Shown here: piece by piece, positions 1 through 5,115 of the stretch
How positions within the stretch are numbered: position 1 is the first letter of the stretch
Layout of the letters: each line of letters begins with the position of its first letter
Assembly (NCBI GenBank): GCA_021823905.1
Contig: JAKALX010000200.1
Span: 1 to 6,790 of the forward strand
DNA length: 6,790 bases
Direction: 5' to 3'
Origin: Chloroflexota bacterium
GTDB taxonomy: Bacteria; Chloroflexota; Dehalococcoidia; Tepidiformales; Tepidiformaceae
Translations under genes and position numbers: made by a program
The notes under the pieces: generated by a model
Told to the model about the DNA's origin: nothing
The model's input: only the letters and a program-made list of their open reading frames with translations
Databases searched by the model: none

Positions 1-1
1 A

Positions 2-130
2 GGCGGGGTGCTGGGGGTAAGGGAGGGGGCGGTGTTGTTGGGTCTCAGCGAGCGGCAGGTGCGACGGCTGCTGGTGAGGTACCGGTTGGAGGGACCGCGC
101 GAGCTCTTGCCGCCGGCAGCCAGCCGCTTC
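2..130 (+). pseudogene. Truncated transposase-like helix-turn-helix fragment
   Basis: The frame is open from the window edge and encodes a segment with the core LLGLSERQVRRLLVRYR followed by EGPRELL. From memory of the families, this matches the N-terminal DNA-binding helix-turn-helix of IS transposases of the ISNCY/IS481-like kind, where a GLSxRQVxRLxxRYRxEG segment precedes a basic linker and a DDE catalytic domain. Here similarity stops near position 110, and no catalytic domain follows: the frame enters the heptamer array and then the HIT gene. Codons are G-ending and G/T-rich (GTG, TTG, GGG, AGG), unlike the C-ending codons of the genes to the right, which supports a foreign origin. The true 5' end lies outside the window. 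It could instead be the HTH of an unrelated regulator. Confidence 0.5.
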
Positions 131-131
131 G

Positions 132-173
132 GCCAATCGGCAATCGACAATCGGCAACTAACAATCGACAATC
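132..173. repeat. Degenerate 7-bp tandem repeat array (array 1)
   Basis: Six consecutive 7-base units can be read: GCCAATC, GGCAATC, GACAATC, GGCAACT, AACAATC, GACAATC. The consensus is about GRCAATC (GATTGYC on the other strand). The array fills the gap between the transposase-like fragment and the HIT start codon, ending five bases before the ATG. The same heptamer family recurs at 2233-2309. Confidence 0.85.
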
Positions 174-178
174 CCCCC

Positions 179-523
179 ATGCCCGCTGATTGCCTCTTCT
201 GCAAGATGGCCGCCGGCGAGATCGCCGTCCCTCGGATCGCCGAAAACGACCACGCTTTCGCCATCCGCGACATCAACCCGCGAGCGCCCGTCCACGCACT
301 CATCATCCCGAAACAGCACGTCCCGACCGCCAGGGACGTCGAGTGGACCCATGGCGAGCTCATGGCTGGCGTCTTCATGCTCGCGACCGAGGTCGCTCGC
401 ATCGAGGGCGTCTCCCAGTCGGGCTACCGCCTTGCCTTCAACGTGGGCGACGCCGCGGGCATGACGATTCCCCACCTCCACCTCCACCTCGTCGGCGGCC
501 GCAAGCTCGGCCCCGAAGGCTGA
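179..523 (+). CDS. HIT-family (HinT-like) nucleotide hydrolase/transferase
   Basis: The 114-residue product has the size and layout of a HIT (histidine triad) protein. Near the N-terminus is DCLFCKMAAGEI with a Cys5-x2-Cys8 pair, typical of zinc-carrying HinT-type members. The middle has the conserved AFAIRDINPRAPVHALIIPK strand region. The triad is H99-x-H101-x-H103 in IPHLHLHLVGGR, where the second His is the family's AMP-accepting nucleophile. Known members hydrolyse purine nucleoside phosphoramidates, Ap3A/Ap4A or related nucleotides in the cytoplasm; which substrate applies here cannot be told. The ATG at 179 was chosen because the MPADCLFC start matches the family. No Shine-Dalgarno sequence precedes it, because the heptamer array and a run of C lie directly upstream. 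The frame is also open upstream into the HTH fragment, so a fusion is formally possible. The stop overlaps the next gene by one base. Confidence 0.92.
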   Translation: MPADCLFCKMAAGEIAVPRIAENDHAFAIRDINPRAPVHALIIPKQHVPTARDVEWTHGELMAGVFMLATEVARIEGVSQSGYRLAFNVGDAAGMTIPHLHLHLVGGRKLGPEG

Positions 524-1155
524 TGACTGGCGGAATCCAGGCCCAGATCGAGCGAGTTCGTGCCGAGCTCACCTCGCGTCCTGAAGGCCTGCAACGCCAC
601 GTCGGGCGGGTGCTCACCGAAGCGCTCGATCTCGCCCGCGCTTGGGACGTCGATCCGGATCGCGTCGAGCTCGCGACGTGGGGCCACGACCTCTTTCGCG
701 CCGCTAGCCCCGCTGAGCTGGTGACCATGGCGCGGGCCGCGGGCGTCGCTGTCGAAGCCCCCGACCTCGCCGAGCCGGTTCTACTTCACGGGCCCGTCGC
801 CGCGGCGGTTCTCGAAGCGCGCTTCGCCGTCAGCGACGACGAAGTGCTCGCCGCGGTCCGCGACCACACCCTCGGCCTCTCCGAGATGCCGATGCTCGCC
901 AAGGTGATCCTCCTTGCCGACAAGGTCGAAGCCCGGAAGCGGCAGCGGGCGCCCGTCATGAAGCAGATCCGCCGCCTGGCGCGGCGCGACCTCGATCTCG
1001 CGCTGCTCTGCTGGGCCGACTGGAAGTGGGTTGAGGAACGCACGCACGGCTGGCAGAGCCACGCGCAACACTGGCACGCCCGCGCGGAGTGGGTCCGCCA
1101 GCACCACGGCGAAGTCGCGCTGCCGCCGCGCGTGCCCGAAACAGCCGACAACTGA
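523..1155 (+). CDS. yqeK: YqeK-like HD-domain phosphohydrolase (probable symmetrical Ap4A hydrolase)
   Basis: The 210-residue protein carries the HD-superfamily metal-binding pattern in YqeK order: H26 in RHVGRVLTEALDLA, H55-D56 in TWGHDLFRAASPAEL, H89 in LLHGPVAA, H115 in VRDHTLGL and D133 in ILLADKVE. Characterised YqeK proteins cleave Ap4A symmetrically into two ADP using Fe or Mn; that activity is inferred here from family membership. The length is slightly above the usual 180-200 residues. The C-terminal part (about 160-196) is rich in Trp and His. The start codon overlaps the HIT stop as TGATG, which implies translational coupling and explains the lack of a separate promoter. The usual yqeK neighbours nadD and rsfS are not visible. 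It ends 32 bp before the convergent LysM gene. A broader HD hydrolase with another substrate is the main alternative. Confidence 0.82.
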   Translation: MTGGIQAQIERVRAELTSRPEGLQRHVGRVLTEALDLARAWDVDPDRVELATWGHDLFRAASPAELVTMARAAGVAVEAPDLAEPVLLHGPVAAAVLEARFAVSDDEVLAAVRDHTLGLSEMPMLAKVILLADKVEARKRQRAPVMKQIRRLARRDLDLALLCWADWKWVEERTHGWQSHAQHWHARAEWVRQHHGEVALPPRVPETADN

Positions 1156-1187
1156 GCGTCGCCGGTCCCAGCCGGCCGGTGGCAACG

Positions 1188-2036
1188 CTACTTGAGCTTC
1201 AGAACCTGGCCCACGGCAAGCGCCCGGCAGCTTTCTTCGGTCAGGTTGTTGAGATTCAGGAGCGTCTGGAGGTCGATGTTGTTCGCGGAGGCGATGCCGG
1301 AGCAGGTGTCGCCCGCTTTCACCGTGTACGTTCCAGCTCCACCGCCCGCCGGCGTCTGGCTGCCGGTAGCCGTCTGGCTCGCTCCCGGCGTCTGGTTCGC
1401 ACCGGCCGTCGTCGTTCCTGTGGGCCTTGTACCGACGACTACCGTGCCCGTTTTCAGGGCACCGGCGGCGGCCGCCGTCGCCGTCTGATTCCTGCTGACC
1501 TGCGGAGTGTCGCCGCTGGAGCTGCCGCCCGAAAGCTTGTTGATCGCGAATGCGAGCACGACAACCACGATCGCCAGCGAGAACAGCCCTATCGTCGCCA
1601 CGGGGAGGCTGATCCCGCCCGATCGCGGCCGTGGCCCGATCGCCCCGGGGCTGGGCCGGCGTGGCGCTCGCCCCTGGTCTGTGCCGGGGCGATCTCGCCC
1701 CGGCCGGGGCGGCGCTTCGCCTGGACGTGGCCCTCGAACCGTTTGTGCGGCTGGCTCTGGCCGTTGCGGCGCGCGAACCGGCGGAGGCACTGCCCCGGCC
1801 GCCGGCTGTGGAGCCGCCGCTCCGGGGACGCCCTCGCCCAGGTAGACCGGGCAGGAAACGTGGTTCGCCCCCAGGCAGTACGTCTCCTGGTGGCCCGTCG
1901 CTATCCGCGTCGGGTTTGGCAGCCGAAAACAGCGATGCGCTTCCGTCGCATACGTCGCGTGCGAATCGGCGTCGTCGGCGAGCCCAAGGTAAGGGCACAC
2001 CGCTCCGTAGTCGTCATGGCCCTGTTCGTTCGTCAC
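1188..2036 (-). CDS. Membrane-anchored LysM protein with N-terminal Cys4 domain
   Basis: The 282-residue product has four parts. Residues 10-66 form a compact Cys/His-rich block (CPYLGLADD, HRCF, YCLG, CPVY) with C14, C36, C54, C62 and H34, H49, H59, suggestive of a metal site or disulfides. Residues 70-140 are a Pro/Arg/Gly-rich linker. One transmembrane helix spans about 142-165. A Thr/Gly-rich low-complexity stretch then leads to a single C-terminal LysM domain (235-282: YTVKAGDTCSGIA to VGQVLKLK). The basic residues before the helix predict a type II topology: Cys domain inside, LysM outside binding peptidoglycan or another N-acetylglucosamine polymer. C245 and C270 within LysM could form a disulfide. 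No enzymatic domain is present, so an envelope-tethering or sensing role is inferred. The gene starts with GTG and has a good ribosome binding site. It converges on yqeK. Confidence 0.92.
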   Translation of the reverse strand: MTNEQGHDDYGAVCPYLGLADDADSHATYATEAHRCFRLPNPTRIATGHQETYCLGANHVSCPVYLGEGVPGAAAPQPAAGAVPPPVRAPQRPEPAAQTVRGPRPGEAPPRPGRDRPGTDQGRAPRRPSPGAIGPRPRSGGISLPVATIGLFSLAIVVVVLAFAINKLSGGSSSGDTPQVSRNQTATAAAAGALKTGTVVVGTRPTGTTTAGANQTPGASQTATGSQTPAGGGAGTYTVKAGDTCSGIASANNIDLQTLLNLNNLTEESCRALAVGQVLKLK

Positions 2037-2041
2037 GAGCG

Positions 2042-2046
2042 CTCCT
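2042..2046 (-). promoter_or_regulatory. Ribosome binding site of the LysM gene
   Basis: On the minus strand AGGAG lies five bases before the GTG at 2036-2034. This supports the GTG start; the nearby minus-strand ATG at 2017 is out of frame. Confidence 0.7.
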
Positions 2047-2232
2047 GTCCCCTGCGCTTCGCCACCTTGCGTAGGATGGCACGCTCAGCCGAGGGGGGCA
2101 ATCCATGCCCATCATAAGCCTTCTCGATCTGCGAGCCGAGTCAGCCGCCCATGCTCTCGCCGCACCCCTCGCTCGTCAGCACCACAACCGGGCGGCGCCG
2201 CGCCGAATTCGCTCCCGCCGTCACAATCTCAG

Positions 2233-2309
2233 GGCACTCGGCACTCGGCACTCGGCACTCGGCACTCGGCACTCGGCACTCGGCAACCGGCAATCGTGAA
2301 TCGTGAATC
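2233..2309. repeat. 7-bp tandem repeat array (array 2)
   Basis: Seven perfect head-to-tail copies of GGCACTC (2233-2281) are followed in the same register by four variants: GGCAACC, GGCAATC, GTGAATC, GTGAATC, giving eleven units in all. The variant end matches the unit type of the array at 132-173. The perfect copies suggest recent slippage expansion, and the graded variants suggest older units at the right end. Confidence 0.95.
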
Positions 2310-2319
2310 GGCGTGGTTG

Positions 2320-2359
2320 TGCGGGGCGCGAGCCCTGAACCCAGGACGCGCGCCCCGCA
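2320..2359. other. 40-nt near-perfect GC-rich hairpin
   Basis: TGCGGGGCGCG (2320-2330) pairs fully with CGCGCCCCGCA (2349-2359). The pairing continues inward with G2332-C2347 and CCTG (2334-2337) with CAGG (2342-2345), closing on the tetraloop AACC (2338-2341). That makes 16 of 18 positions paired, with two mismatches. There is no T run on either side, so it is not a classical intrinsic terminator. It begins 11 bases after heptamer array 2. It could be a REP-like element, part of a structured RNA or a protein-binding palindrome. Confidence 0.75.
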
Positions 2360-2377
2360 TGCGACGGGGAGGACAAT

Positions 2378-2530
2378 GTCGCCTGGCAACCCTTGGTCAG
2401 GAGGTCGCCTAACAGGTACAACGGCGTCGTTCGGGCCTCCAGCAAGGGCGGCGCCGAAGAACGTTCGGTGGCAATCGTGTGTCACGCTGGTTTAGGCGCG
2501 CGCATCACCGCTGAAATCGGCCAGCGCGCC
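2378..2530 (+). other. Possible structured non-coding RNA region
   Basis: Several helices can be drawn: CCTG/CAGG (2382-2385 with 2398-2401), CGCCTAA/TTAGGCG (2406-2412 with 2492-2498), CGCCGAA/TTCGGTG (2452-2458 with 2464-2470, one G-T pair), and a competing GGCGCGC/GCGCGCC (2495-2501 with 2524-2530). I match it to no known RNA family. GC-rich DNA gives such pairings by chance, and the strand is a guess. Confidence 0.15.
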
Positions 2531-2629
2531 GCCCCGGAACAGCCACGAGATTCGCGTCTGCCGGAGGCGCCCTGAGTTCGCCGCATTGTCCGCGCCCTTC
2601 TCCCCACCGCGGCATGGTCTTCCGCCGAC

Positions 2630-2657
2630 TTGCCGAATCCACCAGCCCCGCTAAGCT
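2630..2657 (+). promoter_or_regulatory. Candidate promoter of the CoA-transferase
   Basis: TTGCCG (2630-2635), a 16-base spacer and TAAGCT (2652-2657) form a weak sigma-70-like pair, placing transcription start about 24 bases before the start codon. The match to consensus is modest (4/6 and 3/6). Confidence 0.3.
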
Positions 2658-2674
2658 GACCGCCACCGTGGATC

Positions 2675-2680
2675 GGGAGG
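2675..2680 (+). promoter_or_regulatory. Ribosome binding site of the CoA-transferase
   Basis: GGGAGG sits seven bases before the ATG at 2688 and fixes that start. Confidence 0.75.
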
Positions 2681-2687
2681 ACTTGCG

Positions 2688-4946
2688 ATGACGCCGTACG
2701 AGGGACTGCGCGTGCTCGACTGTACCGAGGGGATCGCCGGCGCGATGGCCTGCGGATTCCTGGCCCAGTTTGGCGCCGACGTTGTCCGGGTCGAATCACC
2801 GGCCGCGGACTCGCTGCGCGTCAGTCCCGGCTACCTCGCCTGGAACTGCAACAAGCGCCGCGTCCGGCTCGACCTTGATCAGCCGGCGGACCTTGCCCTC
2901 GCCCGGCAACTTGTTGCCTCCGCCGACATCGCCGTCTTCGATGCCGCGCCTGGCCGTCTCGAACGATTGGGACTCGACGCGGCGACCCTCGCCACCGCCG
3001 ACCCCGCGCTGATCCACGCCTGGCTGCCGATGTACGGCGTCGCGGGCCGCTGGAGCCAGACCGAGCCCCACGACTCCCTGCTGGCCGCGGCCAGCTGCAT
3101 CTCCTTCGCCCAGTCGAGCTGGGAGGATGTGCCGGTTCACCTTGTCACTCCGCAGGTCAGCTACGGCCATGGCATCCTTGCCGCCGCCGCCATCGGCGCC
3201 GCTGTCTACGAGCGCCAGCGCAGCGGGTGCGGCCAGGGAGTCCTCTGCAGCGGCATCCACGGTTATGGGGCCGTCCGCTCCGGCGGTGCGATCAGCGCGC
3301 CAGGTATGCAGCGTCTGGGCGCCGGCGCCGGTTCCCGTGGCGGCATGCCCAACTACCGCCTCTACCAGTGCGCTGACGGCGAATGGCTCTTCCTCGGTAC
3401 CCTCACCTTCCCGTTCTTCATCCGCGCGCTCGAGGCGCTCGACCTCCTCGAGATCATGGCCATGGAGGGGATCGACGGCGATTTCTCGAACCTCCAGAAG
3501 CCGGCGGTGATCGGTGAGGTCATCGCCCGGTTGGACGCGCGCTTCGCCGAGAAGACGCGCCCGGAATGGCTGGCCATCCTCCAGGCGCACGGCGTTCCAA
3601 CCGCGCCCGTGGGCGACCGCGATTCCTGGTTCGCGGGCGCCCAGGTGGCCGCCAACGAGATGCGCGTCGAGTTGCAGCATCCCGAGCTCGGCCCCGTCTC
3701 CGTTCCGGGCGTGTCAGCCAAACTGACCGCGACTCCTGGCGCTGTCGCCGGCCTCATGCGCGACGCCGCGGCCGGCGAAGCCATGACCCCGCCGGCAAAC
3801 CGCTGGAAGCCGCTCGAGCCGCCGCTGCCGGCCACACCGGGCGGACCGCTGGCCGGTATCCGGATCCTCGACCTTGGCAACGTCATCGCCGGGCCGTTCG
3901 GGCCGACCATCCTCGCCAATTTCGGCGCCGACGTGATCAAGGTTGAACCTCCCGAGGGCGATTCCTTTCGGTATGCAGCCCTAGGCTTTGCCGGCTGGAA
4001 CCGCGGCAAACGAAGTGTCGTCCTCGACCTCAAGTCGGAAGCTGGCCTCGAAAACTTCAAGGCGCTCGTTCGCACCGCCGACGTCGTTGTGGGGAATTTC
4101 CGCCTGGGCGTAGAGGAGCGCCTGGGGATCGACTACGCACGCCTCGCGGCGATCAATCCTCGCGTCGTGACCGTCTCCGTCATGGGATACGGGCCCAGCG
4201 GCCCGCTCGCGTCCGATCCCGGCTTCGACCCGCTCCTGCAGGCCCGCAGCGGACTGATGGCCTCGCAGGGCGGTGATGACGAGCCCGTCTTCCTAACGCT
4301 CCCTGTCAACGACGAGGCGAGCGGACTCATGGCGGCGTTTGCGATCGTCACCGCGCTGAACGCCCGCGAACGCACCGGTCGCGGCCAGCACGTTTGGACC
4401 TCCCTGGCGAACCAGAGCGTCGTCGTCCAGTCGGCCGAGCTGACCACCTACCCAGGCCGTCCCCCGGCGCCGCTGGGCGGGCGCGATTGCGCCGGCGTCT
4501 CCGCGCTGCACGGCCTCTTTCCCTGTTCCGATGGCTGGGTCGCTGTAGCCGCGATGGGCCGCTTCGGCCCCCTGGCAACCGCGCTCGCACACCCAGAGTG
4601 GCTCGATCGCTGGCCGGCGCAGCGCGCCGACAACGAGCCGCGCGACGGGGCGCTCGCCACGGTTGTCGCCGCGGCTTTCGCCGAACGAACACGGGATGAA
4701 GTCCTTGCCTCCGCCGGAGTGCCGGCGGTCGCCGCCATCCGCTCGGAGGAGGCGCCTGCCGACCCCTGGCTCAACGCCAACGGCTTCTGGGAGACGTACG
4801 ATCTTCCCGGCTTCGGCACGGTGTCCGGGGTGCGAAGCTACGCGGAGTTTTCGCGGACGCCCGGTGGCTTCACGCTCCCGGCTCCCCAGCTCGGGCAACA
4901 CACCAGGGAAGTGCTCGACACGCTTCTGGGTGCTCGCGTTCGCTGA
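2688..4946 (+). CDS. Tandem-domain class III CoA-transferase (CaiB/BaiF family)
   Basis: The 752-residue protein is two CaiB/BaiF domains in one chain, about 5-360 and 388-748, joined by a Pro-rich linker; typical members have one domain of about 400 residues. Both halves show the family opening (LRVLDCTEGIAGAM and IRILDLGNVIAGPF), then FGADV-V/I-x-VE, then an N-x(2)-KR-x-V-x-LDL block. Class III enzymes move CoA between carboxylic acids through an aspartyl-CoA intermediate. The C-terminal half keeps the nucleophile as D542 in VNDEASGLMAAFAI. The aligned N-terminal position is S158 in QVSYGHGILAAAAI, so that half is probably catalytically dead. Active sites in this family lie at an interlocked dimer interface, so the chain may act as a fused pseudo-dimer. 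DddD, which makes and cleaves a DMSP adduct, is a known two-domain relative, but nothing here specifies that substrate. The ribosome binding site is strong. The protein is cytoplasmic. Confidence 0.95.
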   Translation: MTPYEGLRVLDCTEGIAGAMACGFLAQFGADVVRVESPAADSLRVSPGYLAWNCNKRRVRLDLDQPADLALARQLVASADIAVFDAAPGRLERLGLDAATLATADPALIHAWLPMYGVAGRWSQTEPHDSLLAAASCISFAQSSWEDVPVHLVTPQVSYGHGILAAAAIGAAVYERQRSGCGQGVLCSGIHGYGAVRSGGAISAPGMQRLGAGAGSRGGMPNYRLYQCADGEWLFLGTLTFPFFIRALEALDLLEIMAMEGIDGDFSNLQKPAVIGEVIARLDARFAEKTRPEWLAILQAHGVPTAPVGDRDSWFAGAQVAANEMRVELQHPELGPVSVPGVSAKLTATPGAVAGLMRDAAAGEAMTPPANRWKPLEPPLPATPGGPLAGIRILDLGNVIAGPFGPTILANFGADVIKVEPPEGDSFRYAALGFAGWNRGKRSVVLDLKSEAGLENFKALVRTADVVVGNFRLGVEERLGIDYARLAAINPRVVTVSVMGYGPSGPLASDPGFDPLLQARSGLMASQGGDDEPVFLTLPVNDEASGLMAAFAIVTALNARERTGRGQHVWTSLANQSVVVQSAELTTYPGRPPAPLGGRDCAGVSALHGLFPCSDGWVAVAAMGRFGPLATALAHPEWLDRWPAQRADNEPRDGALATVVAAAFAERTRDEVLASAGVPAVAAIRSEEAPADPWLNANGFWETYDLPGFGTVSGVRSYAEFSRTPGGFTLPAPQLGQHTREVLDTLLGARVR

Positions 4947-4958
4947 CGTGGGAAGTGC

Positions 4959-4977
4959 TGTTCACGTGTCATGAACA
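4959..4977. promoter_or_regulatory. Inverted repeat TGTTCA-N7-TGAACA
   Basis: Perfect 6-base arms flank a 7-base spacer, 13 bases after the CoA-transferase stop and about 140 bases before the MFS start. The spacing resembles a dimeric repressor operator; it could also be a weak transcript-end hairpin. No regulator gene is in the window. Confidence 0.35.
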
Positions 4978-4981
4978 AATA

Positions 4982-5016
4982 CCCAAGAATCTGACGGATC
5001 GTCATATTCTCTTGGG
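4982..5016. promoter_or_regulatory. 35-nt imperfect palindrome upstream of the MFS gene
   Basis: CCCA-AGAAT-C-TGACG pairs with CGTCA-T-ATTCT-CT-TGGG around a GAT centre: 14 pairs, one C-T mismatch and a 2-base bulge. It is richer in A/T than its surroundings and ends about 34 bases before the -10-like box of the MFS gene. It may be an operator, or a terminator for the CoA-transferase; no T run follows it on the plus strand. Confidence 0.4.
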
Positions 5017-5049
5017 GGATCGCCCGACTGATGCCGCGGAGGTCTCGCG

Positions 5050-5055
5050 TAGAAT
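5050..5055 (+). promoter_or_regulatory. Candidate -10 box of the MFS gene
   Basis: TAGAAT matches five of six bases of the sigma-70 -10 consensus, 60 bases before the ATG at 5116. No good -35 hexamer is seen at 16-18 bases upstream, so an activator or another sigma factor may be involved, or the match is chance. Confidence 0.3.
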
Positions 5056-5115
5056 CAACGCGCGTTCCTCCTCAGCGAACAGCTTCGACCGTTGGCCCGC
5101 CGCTTGAACACTCCG

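Larger units (their letters stand above)
2037..2687. other. 650-bp intergenic region without a convincing gene
   Basis: Frames here are short, overlap on both strands, and give low-complexity or Arg-rich translations with no recognisable motif. The region contains the 5' side of the LysM gene, a start-like signal at about 2072-2107 (a TAGGAT box, GAGGGGGG, then an ATG at 2105 whose frame runs into the repeats), the second heptamer array, a strong 40-nt hairpin, further potential RNA structure to about 2530, and the promoter and ribosome binding site of the CoA-transferase. It may be the remains of decayed genes or mobile sequence. Confidence 0.6.

Noticed and set aside
1156..1187. GCCGG-N6-CCGGC hairpin between convergent yqeK and LysM genes
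   Set aside because: There are only five pairs and no T run; such a stem is expected by chance in GC-rich DNA, so a bidirectional terminator is not supported.
781..1998. 405-codon minus-strand frame over yqeK and the LysM gene
   Set aside because: It is a GC-rich shadow: Arg/Gly/Pro-rich, in another frame of two well-supported genes.
2105..2299. 64-codon plus-strand frame
   Set aside because: Its second half is translated repeat array and the rest shows no protein-like pattern; only its start signals are noted.
2233..2309. CRISPR array
   Set aside because: Units are 7 bp and contiguous with no spacers, so this is a simple tandem repeat.
2141..2485. 114-codon minus-strand frame spanning array 2 and the hairpin
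   Set aside because: It consists largely of repeat translation and shows no motif or good start context.
2313..2575. Two overlapping 60-codon plus-strand frames
   Set aside because: Neither has a ribosome binding site or recognisable content, and they overlap each other within the structured region.
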